Positions 54,949 to 62,986 of a stretch of DNA of 64,000 nucleotides are shown here, in pieces. This stretch comes from an uncultured Pelagibacteraceae bacterium (GTDB taxonomy: Bacteria > Pseudomonadota > Alphaproteobacteria > Pelagibacterales > Pelagibacteraceae). The stretch spans positions 20,160 through 84,159 of the forward strand of contig CACNVG010000003.1 in NCBI GenBank assembly GCA_902623785.1, given 5' to 3'. How positions within the stretch are numbered: the stretch's first letter is position 1; every line of letters begins with the position of its first letter. The notes below the pieces were generated by a model. The model did not search any database. It saw only the letters and a program-made list of their open reading frames with translations, and was not told where the DNA came from. The position numbers and the translations under genes were made by a program.

Positions 54949-56609
54949 TGCAAATTGAGTTAAGAGACCCAAAAAAAATAATGAAATTGAAACGACTTGG
55001 TTCTTTCCACCAATCGAAACTTTCATTTTTAAGATCTTTTTTGAGAGAGTTTAATTCCTGGAATTATAAAAGAGAATTATTTGAACTAGATAATGATGGA
55101 TATGGTGTTGCCGTTTACTCTTTTAAAAAAGAAAAAAGAAAATACTCTTTGGTTTGTTTTGCAAATAAATTAGATGATAACGAAAGGTCAGATAGAGTAA
55201 TAGCTACAAAATGGGATGCATCATTTACTTTGTTTGATGGCATACCAACAAAAAAGGACATTGAAAGATTATCACTAAATGTTCCGAGACAAGAGATAGG
55301 AAGAATGACATATAAAGAATTGACTCTATCTAGAGCAAACAAATCAATGAGAGCCTTTAATTATGTTGTAGAATGTTTATCGAATGGCAATCAACCCTCT
55401 ACTAAAAAGTTATCTGAGGTAGGATATCTTTATAGAACTACCGCAGTATATGGATCGGGTAAATTTGGTCTAGCTGATAGGTTTAGAATAAAAAATAGAC
55501 CAGAGATACATGGGCCCTTTAGACTAGAAATGATGTTGGTATATTTTGTAAGACAATTTACAATTGATCAAGTCAATTTTATCTCAAAAAATAAAAATCC
55601 AAGAAAAGCTATTGAGTTGGACAAAAATATTGCAAGAAGTTTAGGTATTGGAAATTCTACTGGATTAGGGATGGCACCGTTTATAGTCAACCATCCAATA
55701 CTTCTAAATAATTGGATACTAGCAAGAGAAACTGCCTTAAAAAAAATAAGGGAGATTAAAGATGTAAAACAAAAGGATTTCAATTATTTTTTTGAATGTT
55801 TAAAGAATTCTATAAATAACATAAATACTTGGAATACAGATAGTGATTATCAAAAAGAAAAAATAAAAAATCTAAAGATAGATCTCGTCAAATTTATTAA
55901 ATATTTAGAACAAGAATTTGATAGAAAAAAAGAATACTTATTCAATATAATTTTTAATTGGGTAGATACGAATCTTACTGAAGAGAGTATTGAGTATGTG
56001 GTCAGCCTGCTCCTTGAACCTTATGATGAAATTGTTGACCAATTAACTCCCACTATGAGTGCCGACGAAGAAAAATTTTTCAATATCCCAGTTGAAAGAA
56101 AGATTGAAGATTTACGAGAAATCATTGAAAAAAATTATACAGAGATATTGAATATTGATTTTAATGAAGATAAAAACATTCAGAACTTTTGGTTCATTTC
56201 AAAGAATAAAGAAGAGCCAAGAGTAGCTAACAGGTTTAAAGAAATAGGATCTGAACTTGAACAACCACTAGCGATCGCTCGAGATGTTAAATCTCTTTAT
56301 TTAAGAATAAAAAATCTTAAGAACAGTATGACAATAAGTAGATTTCTTTCAGACAATAACGATTTAAGACATGCAGTGAGACGAGTTTTTATGATAGAAA
56401 AATTTCCTTATTCAGAAATTCAGGATAATATAATTGGCTCAGAGTTAATGCCAATTGACATGCTTAGACTTAAACTTTCTTTTTTTGGAGCTTGTAAATT
56501 CGATCCGAGATCTGACAAATGGCTTAGAATTTGTATGTTTCAAGGCGCTCCATTACCTGATGAGCTAAAACAATTTAACGACAATTGGATTTATAATTCA
56601 TTAAATTAA
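54948..56609 (+). CDS. Large conserved protein of unknown function
   Basis: A 553-residue soluble, highly charged protein with no family I can name. It begins with a globular part (about 1-240; blocks NVPRQEIGRMTYKELTLSRANK and YGSGKFGLADRFRIKN), followed by a long, mostly helical part. GIGNSTGLGMAPFIVNHP (about residues 235-252) is a glycine-rich stretch. No signal peptide or membrane segment. It starts on the last base of the M19-like stop and ends on the first base of the DUF3726 start, both as taATG, implying one functional unit. Confidence 0.8.
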   Translation: MQIELRDPKKIMKLKRLGSFHQSKLSFLRSFLREFNSWNYKRELFELDNDGYGVAVYSFKKEKRKYSLVCFANKLDDNERSDRVIATKWDASFTLFDGIPTKKDIERLSLNVPRQEIGRMTYKELTLSRANKSMRAFNYVVECLSNGNQPSTKKLSEVGYLYRTTAVYGSGKFGLADRFRIKNRPEIHGPFRLEMMLVYFVRQFTIDQVNFISKNKNPRKAIELDKNIARSLGIGNSTGLGMAPFIVNHPILLNNWILARETALKKIREIKDVKQKDFNYFFECLKNSINNINTWNTDSDYQKEKIKNLKIDLVKFIKYLEQEFDRKKEYLFNIIFNWVDTNLTEESIEYVVSLLLEPYDEIVDQLTPTMSADEEKFFNIPVERKIEDLREIIEKNYTEILNIDFNEDKNIQNFWFISKNKEEPRVANRFKEIGSELEQPLAIARDVKSLYLRIKNLKNSMTISRFLSDNNDLRHAVRRVFMIEKFPYSEIQDNIIGSELMPIDMLRLKLSFFGACKFDPRSDKWLRICMFQGAPLPDELKQFNDNWIYNSLN

Positions 56610-57217
56610 TGAGATCCTTTAGTGAAATAGAGACAATATCTAAAAGAGCTTCTAGAGGCGCAGGTTTTTCATGGGGTGTTTCAGAGGAAATTGGGAAGTC
56701 AGTCAGATTATTAGAAATGTTTGGTCTGCCAGGCATCTTACATCTAAAAAACTATTTAGAGCGAATTAGCAATCATAACTTTCAAAAAATAACTTTAATA
56801 TCTGCTGAAAATATTTCTAATGACATTCCTTATTGTCCAATCAGCGTTGGTGTAAATTTCTTGGATCAAGCTTATAACTTAGAAAAAATTGAAAATATTA
56901 ATTTTTCAAATCTTGCCTATCCACTTTTAGTTGTCCCATTTTTATCAAGATCATCAGAGATAATTGGTAAAAAAATTTTATTAAATTTAGAAAACTTCAA
57001 ATTTTTATTTAATTATAACCAATCTATACTTTCGAATTTTGATAATTCCCTAATTTCAAAAACAACAAATTTTTTAATTAGTTTTAATCAAAACGAGAAT
57101 AGCTTTGACAAAATGACATGGGATACTTTATATAAAATATCTCAAAAAACTTTTGTTGATGAAACTGAAAGCTCAAAACAAACTTCAGCTGGTGCAGGAT
57201 TGACTGATAATGACTGA
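56609..57217 (+). CDS. DUF3726-like protein
   Basis: A 202-residue protein whose start (EIETISKRASRGAGFSWGVSEE) matches the DUF3726 opening, with a conserved SAGAGLTDND end. No catalytic motif or membrane segment is clear. It is coupled upstream through taATG and overlaps the 49-residue Cys-rich gene by 8 bases. Function unknown; context ties it to the M19-like protein and the 553-residue partner. Confidence 0.75.
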   Translation: MRSFSEIETISKRASRGAGFSWGVSEEIGKSVRLLEMFGLPGILHLKNYLERISNHNFQKITLISAENISNDIPYCPISVGVNFLDQAYNLEKIENINFSNLAYPLLVVPFLSRSSEIIGKKILLNLENFKFLFNYNQSILSNFDNSLISKTTNFLISFNQNENSFDKMTWDTLYKISQKTFVDETESSKQTSAGAGLTDND

Positions 57218-57359
57218 GATTAAAAATGATAAAGATCATCTTGATGATTATTGTGAGGAATGTGGTTGTGAAGATGAAAGTGTTTCTCAAAATTTATTAA
57301 TGTTTAGTTATAAAATTTGTGCTTCCTGTAAAATATCTAAAACAATTTTCCCCATTTAA
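57210..57359 (+). CDS. 49-residue Cys-rich microprotein (putative zinc ribbon)
   Basis: A short frame of 49 codons starting at ATG 57210 inside the end of the DUF3726 gene. It contains CEECGC (Cys15, 18, 20) and CASC (Cys37, 40), two cysteine knuckles that could hold one zinc ion. The N-terminus is acidic (DKDHLDDY). It ends 4 bases into the convergent Yip1-like gene. The ordered cysteine pattern, position and overlap argue that it is real. It may be a metal donor or small subunit for the operon's enzymes. Confidence 0.65.
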   Translation: MTEIKNDKDHLDDYCEECGCEDESVSQNLLMFSYKICASCKISKTIFPI

Positions 57360-57901
57360 GTTATATTACTGATAGGTAAACTATTTAACCTACTCATCAC
57401 AAAAGAAACAGATAAAATTGCCAATATTAAAAATGATAAAAAAACTATTCCAAAAGCTTTAATATTTGATTTAAAATTCAATACCTCTTTAGTTGAAATT
57501 ATTAACGAGGCAAATATCCAAAATTGAGTTAAAAAAATTATTGGCATAACTAAGTCAGGAGTCAATGCTATAAATCTCAGTAATCCAGGGGCATGTGCTA
57601 TACCTACTGCGATTAAGATTTTTTTAAAAGTGACCTTGGTATCTTTATCAGGAAAAATTTTGGAACCTATTGTAAATATCAAAACCGCCCAAAAAAACCA
57701 AGTTAAGATGGCAGTTAATGCAGATAGGCTTAATGAAGTTTTGTAAAAATTATTAGTGGCAATCGCCCCCGCAACGCCATCTAGTATCATTATAATAGCA
57801 GCAAAATAAATTGATACTTCTGAGAAAGTCTTAACTTCTCTATAAAGTTTTTTGTCAAGTTTTATTGATCTGAAAACTAATTCTAAAAAAAATCCAAACA
57901 T
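57356..57901 (-). CDS. Yip1-like multi-pass membrane protein
   Basis: A 181-residue protein with about five hydrophobic helices and the loop layout of bacterial Yip1-domain proteins; a conserved-looking segment is KKILIAVGIAHAPGLLRFIAL. Function unknown. Directly upstream on the same strand is a 34-residue membrane microprotein whose stop codon touches this start (TAAATG). Confidence 0.7.
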   Translation of the reverse strand: MFGFFLELVFRSIKLDKKLYREVKTFSEVSIYFAAIIMILDGVAGAIATNNFYKTSLSLSALTAILTWFFWAVLIFTIGSKIFPDKDTKVTFKKILIAVGIAHAPGLLRFIALTPDLVMPIIFLTQFWIFASLIISTKEVLNFKSNIKAFGIVFLSFLILAILSVSFVMSRLNSLPISNIT

Positions 57902-58006
57902 TTATTTTCTATTTTTTTTTTGAGCATAATAGGAAATTAATAAAGGAAAAATGATTAAAATTATACCTATAATAATACATATTATTAATAAAAAGTATTT
58001 CGACAT
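57902..58006 (-). CDS. 34-residue single-helix membrane microprotein
   Basis: A short frame of 34 codons, mostly one hydrophobic Ile/Leu-rich helix (residues 4-27) followed by a basic tail QKKNRK, which would place the C-terminus in the cytoplasm. Its TAA is directly followed by the ATG of the Yip1-like gene, suggesting coupled translation. It lies between the GcvT-like gene's terminator and the Yip1-like gene. No family recognised; AT-rich DNA can give such frames by chance. Confidence 0.45.
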   Translation of the reverse strand: MSKYFLLIICIIIGIILIIFPLLISYYAQKKNRK

Positions 58007-58027
58007 TAAAGAGTTTTAATGAGAAAG

Positions 58028-58051
58028 AAAAGGGGGTATTACCCCCTTTTT
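58028..58051. terminator. Terminator of the GcvT-like/MetF-like operon
   Basis: AAAAGGGGGT (58028-58037) pairs with ACCCCCTTTT (58041-58050) around a 3-base loop, 6 bases after the GcvT-like stop. On the minus strand a T-rich tail follows. It can also work on the plus strand. Confidence 0.85.
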
Positions 58052-58056
58052 AAAAT

Positions 58057-59517
58057 TTATTTAGAGACTTCTCTTGTATTAGGATTGTATGACTCCGTGA
58101 AAGGTATATCAACGACTACAGCATCAACTGGATCATTTCCTTTTTCACAGTATTTCTTTGGAAGATGAATTTTGAATTTTCTTCCAACTTTACCAATTGG
58201 AAAACCGTTTTTATTTAAAGTTCCATCGAACGGTACATACCCCATCGCAATGTTAGTTCCTTTTTCTGGATGGTACCAAGGTGATGTAATAAATCCTACT
58301 GGATTCTTGCCATCTTCTGAGATTAACCAAAAGTCTGGCGCATATTCTTCAATTGGTTTTCCACCTAGTTCCATACCTACTAATTGTAGCTTATAAGGTT
58401 TTCCACCAGAAGATACCTCACTTTTCATTTTTTCTAAGGCTTCTTTACCAACATAGTCTCCTTGTTTCTCCCAAACACCCTTTCCAGATAAAGAAACTTG
58501 ATAACCTAAGTTACATTGAAATGGATTATGTTCGTTATCCATATCTTGACCCCAAGATAAAATACCTGCTTGTATTCTTCTGTGGTGTGCAGGAGCAATA
58601 ACCATAAGATTGTGTTTTTTACCAGCTTTTAAAACTGCATTCCACATGTCCTCTGCGTATAAAGTTGCATTTCTTAAATAGATTTCATATCCGGCTTCAC
58701 CTGAAAAACCTGATTGTGAAATCACACAACTTCTTCCACCAACTTTTGCTTCAGCTAATCCGTAATAAGGCATGTCATCCAAATTTACTTGATCTCCAAT
58801 TAAATCATTCATCAAGGCCTTTGATTTAGGACCTTGAATTTGAACTGGACATGCATCAATTTCATCTATTTCTACATTAAATCTTTTATCAGCATTAACA
58901 CCTTGTAGATAAAGACCAATGTCACTATCAGATAAACTAAACCAGAATTCGTCTTCAGATATTCTTAATAAAATTGGATCATTTAAAACACCACCTTTGT
59001 AATTACATAAAATTACATATCTTGCACGCATTGGAGAAATTTTAGTTGCATCTCTTGTAATAACGTAGTCGGTAAATTTTTCAGCGTCAGGACCTTTTAC
59101 TCTTATTTGTCTTTCAACTGCTACATTCCACATTGTTACGTGTTTTTTAATAGCCTCATATTCAACCATTGCTCCGCCTTTTTCAGGTCTTACATAACCA
59201 CGTGGATGATAAATTCTGTTGTAAACAGTTGCCCTCCAACATCCAGCTTTCATAGATAAGTGCCAGTAAGGAGATTTTCTAACTCTTGTAGAAATTAACA
59301 TTTCAACTTGAGTTGGACCACTTTGTCTTAAATTGTAAGGAACATGTCTATCAGATTGATCAACAGCAGTAGAGTGAGAAACTTTTGAATAATCCACTTT
59401 CTCAATTATTCTACCTTTAGATTTCGGCTTACTTATTTTTTTAGATTTTACTTTAGCTACTTTTTTTGGCTTTCTTTTTTTCGAACTTACTTTCTTTTTC
59501 TTTTTTTTCTTAGGCAT
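58057..59517 (-). CDS. GcvT-like folate methyltransferase with Lys-rich tail
   Basis: A 486-residue member of the aminomethyltransferase (GcvT/DmdA/LigM) superfamily, which moves a one-carbon or methyl group onto tetrahydrofolate. The core begins near residue 60; GGVLNDPILLRI, SGFSGEAGYEIY and the C-terminal barrel domain (GFITSPWYHPEKGTNIAMGYV) fit the fold. The first 36 residues hold 21 Lys/Arg, a histone-like tail unusual for the family. It overlaps the MetF-like gene by 8 bases, so the methyl-THF it makes could be oxidised by its partner. It is not recognisably GcvT itself or DmdA; the methyl donor is unknown. Confidence 0.82.
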   Translation of the reverse strand: MPKKKKKKKVSSKKRKPKKVAKVKSKKISKPKSKGRIIEKVDYSKVSHSTAVDQSDRHVPYNLRQSGPTQVEMLISTRVRKSPYWHLSMKAGCWRATVYNRIYHPRGYVRPEKGGAMVEYEAIKKHVTMWNVAVERQIRVKGPDAEKFTDYVITRDATKISPMRARYVILCNYKGGVLNDPILLRISEDEFWFSLSDSDIGLYLQGVNADKRFNVEIDEIDACPVQIQGPKSKALMNDLIGDQVNLDDMPYYGLAEAKVGGRSCVISQSGFSGEAGYEIYLRNATLYAEDMWNAVLKAGKKHNLMVIAPAHHRRIQAGILSWGQDMDNEHNPFQCNLGYQVSLSGKGVWEKQGDYVGKEALEKMKSEVSSGGKPYKLQLVGMELGGKPIEEYAPDFWLISEDGKNPVGFITSPWYHPEKGTNIAMGYVPFDGTLNKNGFPIGKVGRKFKIHLPKKYCEKGNDPVDAVVVDIPFTESYNPNTREVSK

Positions 59518-60238
59518 AGTTATTATCCTTTAACCATTTGTTTGTTTCCTTAAGTCCTCCAAATGTATAAATATGAAAGTGTTCTGTGTGATCTTTTAAT
59601 TTATCAATTAGATCATTTGGGTCTTTAGGTTTCAATAAATCTAGAGCCTTACTAAAATTAGATTTAAGGAAATTTATGGAATTTTTTGCACCCACAATAT
59701 TAGCAAATTTTATTAAGCTTGATATTTTAAGAGGCCCAGTAATTCCAACATGCACTGGCACTGTTTGTTTAGAAATAAAATCTATAATTGGCTGAGGATC
59801 AAGTAACCACTGAGTCACTATATAGTCAGCATAAGGCTTTTTGTCTTTCATAGCTTTTTCCAAATCTGAGTCGGATATATCAGGACTCCCCTCGGGATGT
59901 CCAGCAATTCCTATCTTCATCTTCTCAAAATAACCAGTCTCTAAAAGTTGAAATGAGCTATCAAATTTACCAGCTGGCTCACGCCCCCCTCCAATAATTA
60001 AAGCCTGTTTAACCCCCCCGTCTTTACAGATGCTTACATAATCTTTTAACTGGCGCTCATCCTCCATTGATCTTGCTGGAAAATGAGGAATAGGGTTGAA
60101 GCCTTTCTTGACTAGCTGGACTGCTTGATTTGCTGTCTCTTTAAAATCCCCACCTGGCAACATTGTTATATATACATCTCTTAGCTCCGGTAAAGTTGCT
60201 AGGTCTGTTTTAGGCCCAATTTCTATAGAAAAATTCAT
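59510..60238 (-). CDS. Methylenetetrahydrofolate reductase-like protein
   Basis: A 242-residue TIM-barrel protein of the MTHFR family, somewhat shorter than MetF (about 290). Visible blocks: SIEIGPKT, HFPARSMEDERQL, ALIIGGGREPAGKF, IGIAGHPEGSPDI, YADYIVTQWLLDPQPI and HVGITGP. In MetF these correspond to the FAD- and folate-binding loops. It is the promoter-proximal gene of a two-gene unit with the GcvT-like protein, so it probably interconverts methyl-THF and methylene-THF for that pathway and need not serve methionine synthesis. Confidence 0.85.
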   Translation of the reverse strand: MNFSIEIGPKTDLATLPELRDVYITMLPGGDFKETANQAVQLVKKGFNPIPHFPARSMEDERQLKDYVSICKDGGVKQALIIGGGREPAGKFDSSFQLLETGYFEKMKIGIAGHPEGSPDISDSDLEKAMKDKKPYADYIVTQWLLDPQPIIDFISKQTVPVHVGITGPLKISSLIKFANIVGAKNSINFLKSNFSKALDLLKPKDPNDLIDKLKDHTEHFHIYTFGGLKETNKWLKDNNYA

Positions 60239-60280
60239 TTACCGAATTATTATCTATTTTTAATTTGTGTGTCTATAAAA

Positions 60281-60286
60281 TATAAT
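60281..60286 (+). promoter_or_regulatory. Consensus -10 box before the methyltransferase operon
   Basis: A perfect TATAAT lies 29 bases before ATG 60315 in the gap divergent from the MetF-like gene. No clear -35 element. Confidence 0.35.
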
Positions 60287-60314
60287 TAACAAGAATAAAT
60301 TTATTAATTTAAAA

Positions 60315-60944
60315 ATGGCCCAAAAAGACATCGGAAATAAAGTCCCTTTACATACTCTAAAGAAAGTTGAGGATGTAGCCGCTTATTATGATGAGTGGGC
60401 ACTAAATAATAAGTATGATAAAGATATGGAAGCTTGGAATTATACTGGACCAAAAGAAACTTCCGAAACATTTAATAAATATCAAAAAAGCAAGAACATT
60501 GAAATATTCGATGCTGGTTGCGGAAGTGGTTTAGTTGCAGTTGAGCTAAAAAAAATGGGTTACCAAAATTTTTATGGAGCTGATATATCACAAAAGTTGT
60601 TAGATTTAGCACCTCAAGGTCTTTATAAATCTTTAGAAAGAGTCGATTTAAACAAAAAATTGATGTTCGAGGATGATAAATTTGACTCAGTATTTTGCGT
60701 CGGCACATTTACATTTGGCCATGTAAAACCCGATGCTTTAGATGAATTTATAAGAATTACAAAAAAAAATGGTTTAATTTGTTTTACAATTAATGTTGGT
60801 GTCTTTAAGGATTATGGTTTTGATAAAAAGATCAATGATTTAATAGATAATAACAAATGGGAAAAACTTGAATTTTTTAAATCAAACTACTTATCTAGCA
60901 AAGATGTAAATGCTTGGCTTGGAATATATAAAGTTACAAAGTAA
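60315..60944 (+). CDS. Class I SAM-dependent methyltransferase
   Basis: A 209-residue Rossmann-fold methyltransferase. The SAM loop is IFDAGCGSGLVAVELKKMG, acidic motif II lies near YGADIS, and FDSVFCVGTFTFGHVKPDALDEFIRITK covers motifs IV-V. N-terminal DVAAYYDEWA is typical of small-molecule methyltransferases. Substrate unknown. It begins a same-strand run with a kinase-like and a nucleotidyltransferase-like gene, 5 bases from the next. Confidence 0.87.
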   Translation: MAQKDIGNKVPLHTLKKVEDVAAYYDEWALNNKYDKDMEAWNYTGPKETSETFNKYQKSKNIEIFDAGCGSGLVAVELKKMGYQNFYGADISQKLLDLAPQGLYKSLERVDLNKKLMFEDDKFDSVFCVGTFTFGHVKPDALDEFIRITKKNGLICFTINVGVFKDYGFDKKINDLIDNNKWEKLEFFKSNYLSSKDVNAWLGIYKVTK

Positions 60945-60949
60945 TTAAT

Positions 60950-61372
60950 ATGAATTTAAAAATAATTTTAATAATGGGTTTACCTGGTGCGGGCAAAACA
61001 ACACTTGCTGATGCACTTTCTAAAAAAATACAAGCAAAAAGACTTAATGCTGATGAGGTAAGAAAAGAAGCAAATGATTGGGATTTTTCTGAGGAAGGGA
61101 GAAAGAGACAGGCAAAAAGAATGTCAGATTTTGCACTTAAACTAAAGAATGAAGGCAATAATGTTATTGCTGATTTTATATGTCCTACTCCTGAGGCACG
61201 TAAATTGTTTCCAGCAGATTACATAGTTTGGGTTGATACAATCAAGTCAGGAAGATTTGACGATACAAATAAAATGTTTGTTAAACCTGAAAAATTTGAT
61301 TTTCATGTTACATCACAAAATGCTAAGGAATGGTCTGAAAAAATTTTATCGGATATAAATAAAAATGTATAA
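60950..61372 (+). CDS. APS-kinase-like P-loop kinase
   Basis: A 140-residue P-loop protein: Walker A GLPGAGKT at residues 10-17, then LNADEVRKEANDWDFSEEGRKRQAKRM, which recalls the adenylylsulfate kinase (CysC) substrate region, and VIADFICPTPEARKLF. It is shorter than CysC (about 200 residues), and no sulfurylase is nearby. It may phosphorylate a different small molecule. It overlaps the nucleotidyltransferase gene by 8 bases, suggesting kinase and nucleotidyl transfer as consecutive steps. Confidence 0.78.
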   Translation: MNLKIILIMGLPGAGKTTLADALSKKIQAKRLNADEVRKEANDWDFSEEGRKRQAKRMSDFALKLKNEGNNVIADFICPTPEARKLFPADYIVWVDTIKSGRFDDTNKMFVKPEKFDFHVTSQNAKEWSEKILSDINKNV

Positions 61373-61736
61373 GTGGGATAATAAAAAACCAACAGCGCAG
61401 ATGTTAGGAAGGTGGCAACCTTTTCATGATGGGCATTATGCTCTGTTTGAGGAAATAATTAAAAAGACTGGCCAAGTTTGTATTCAAATTAGAGATGTTC
61501 AAGGCGTAGATGATAATCCATTTGATTTTGAAACGGTGAAAAAGAAAATTGAAGAAAGATTAAATCCAAAATATGAGGGAAGGTTTAAAATAGTGCTTGT
61601 CCCCAATATTACAAATATATGTTATGGAAGAGGAGTGGGTTATAAAATTGAAGAGATAGTATTAGACGAAGAAACCCAAAAAATATCAGCAACCAAAATT
61701 AGAGCAAAAATGCGAGAAGATGGAGAGCTTAAATAA
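61365..61736 (+). CDS. NMNAT-like nucleotidyltransferase
   Basis: A 123-residue HxGH-superfamily nucleotidyltransferase. GRWQPFHDGH (15-24) holds the nucleotide-binding HxGH motif and ISATKIR (107-113) matches the C-terminal ISxTxxR signature. CYGRGVGYKIEEI resembles nicotinamide-mononucleotide adenylyltransferases, although cytidylyltransferases share the fold. It is compact, with no accessory domain. The coupled APS-kinase-like protein could supply its phosphorylated substrate. Confidence 0.82.
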   Translation: MYKWDNKKPTAQMLGRWQPFHDGHYALFEEIIKKTGQVCIQIRDVQGVDDNPFDFETVKKKIEERLNPKYEGRFKIVLVPNITNICYGRGVGYKIEEIVLDEETQKISATKIRAKMREDGELK

Positions 61737-61737
61737 A

Positions 61738-62511
61738 ATGACTGTTGTTGTTAAAGATAATGGTTTTGGAATTAAAAATGTAATAATTGACGAGCCAAAA
61801 ACTTATAACTCATTATCCTTTAAAACGTTAAATATTTTAATAAATATTTTTAGAAGATTAGAGAAAGATAATAAGACTCGAGTAATAATTTTAAGTGGAA
61901 ATGGCAAAGGTTTTAGCGCAGGTCATAATCTTAAAGAGGTAAAAAATTTAAAAGCAAGATCTAAATACTTAAAATTATTTAATCTTTGCTCAAAACTAAT
62001 GCTTAACATTGTTGAAGGAAGAAAACCTGTAATTGCTAAAGTTCATGGTTCTGCATTTGCAGCAGGATGTCAACTCGCAGCAAGTTGTGACTTAGCTTAT
62101 GCATCAACAGATGCAAAATTTGCTACACCAGGAGTAAACATAGGTTTATTTTGTAGCACACCAATGGTGGCTGTTAGCAGAAAAATTGGAAGAAAAAGGA
62201 TGATGAAAATGTTGTTAACCGGTGAACCCATTAATGCAAAATACGCAAAAGAGATTGGTTTAATAAATGACTTCTTTCCAAAAAATAAATTAAATTCAAA
62301 AGTATTTGAAGTTGCAAAAGTAATTTCAGCAAAATCAAACCTATCAATCAAAATTGGAAAAAAAGCATTCTACAAGCAATTAGAAATGCCTCTAAAAAAA
62401 GCTTATGCATATACAAGTAAAATGATGACATTGAATATGATGTCAATGGATGCGAGAGAGGGAATTTCTGCATTTTTAGAAAAAAGAAAACCTAATTGGA
62501 AAAATAAATGA
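61738..62511 (+). CDS. Enoyl-CoA hydratase/isomerase family protein
   Basis: Crotonase-fold protein of 257 residues. Oxyanion-hole blocks FSAGHNLKEV and KVHGSAFAAGCQLAASCDLAYAS are present. The segment PGVNIGLFCSTPMVAVSRKIG has no Glu at the usual second catalytic position (Gly in place of PE), which suggests a role other than plain hydration. I chose ATG 61738, just after the previous stop; ATG 61720 is also in frame. It overlaps the CoA-binding gene by 4 bases. Confidence 0.85.
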   Translation: MTVVVKDNGFGIKNVIIDEPKTYNSLSFKTLNILINIFRRLEKDNKTRVIILSGNGKGFSAGHNLKEVKNLKARSKYLKLFNLCSKLMLNIVEGRKPVIAKVHGSAFAAGCQLAASCDLAYASTDAKFATPGVNIGLFCSTPMVAVSRKIGRKRMMKMLLTGEPINAKYAKEIGLINDFFPKNKLNSKVFEVAKVISAKSNLSIKIGKKAFYKQLEMPLKKAYAYTSKMMTLNMMSMDAREGISAFLEKRKPNWKNK

Positions 62512-62972
62512 CAAAAGTAATTGAAGACATTTTAAAAAATTCAAAAACTATTGCCATGGTGGGTGTAAGCTCTCTTAAAAAAAAAGAGGATCCAAAAAAC
62601 TTAAAAAGAAAACCATCAACCATCGTAATGAAATACATGCAGGAATTTGGTTATAGGGTAATCCCAGTAAATCCTTTTGCAGTAGGTGAAATTATTCATG
62701 GTGAAAAAGTTTTTTCAAAATTAGAGGATATAGAAATACCAATAGATATCGTTAATATTTTTAGACCTTCAAATGAAACTCCTGATTTAGCAAACGAGGC
62801 TGTAAAAATAAAAGCAAAAGTTTTATGGCTTCAATACGGAATTAAAAATGACGCAGCAGAAAAAATAGCCTTAGATGCAAAAATGAAATATATATCAAAT
62901 CGTTGTATTAAACAGGACTACCAAAATATATTTCAAAAAGTAAATCCTGTTTTTCCGGCTTTAAAAAGCTAA
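62508..62972 (+). CDS. CoA-binding domain protein (YccU-like)
   Basis: A 154-residue Rossmann-type CoA-binding protein. IAMVGVSSLKKKEDPKNLKRKPSTIVMKYM, YRVIPVNP, IDIVNIFRPSNETPDLANEAV and LWLQYGIKNDAA are typical of the YccU group. It resembles the CoA-binding domain of succinyl-CoA synthetases; the role of the free domain is unknown. Coupled to the crotonase gene. Confidence 0.87.
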   Translation: MTKVIEDILKNSKTIAMVGVSSLKKKEDPKNLKRKPSTIVMKYMQEFGYRVIPVNPFAVGEIIHGEKVFSKLEDIEIPIDIVNIFRPSNETPDLANEAVKIKAKVLWLQYGIKNDAAEKIALDAKMKYISNRCIKQDYQNIFQKVNPVFPALKS

Positions 62973-62986
62973 ACATTTTTAAATTA

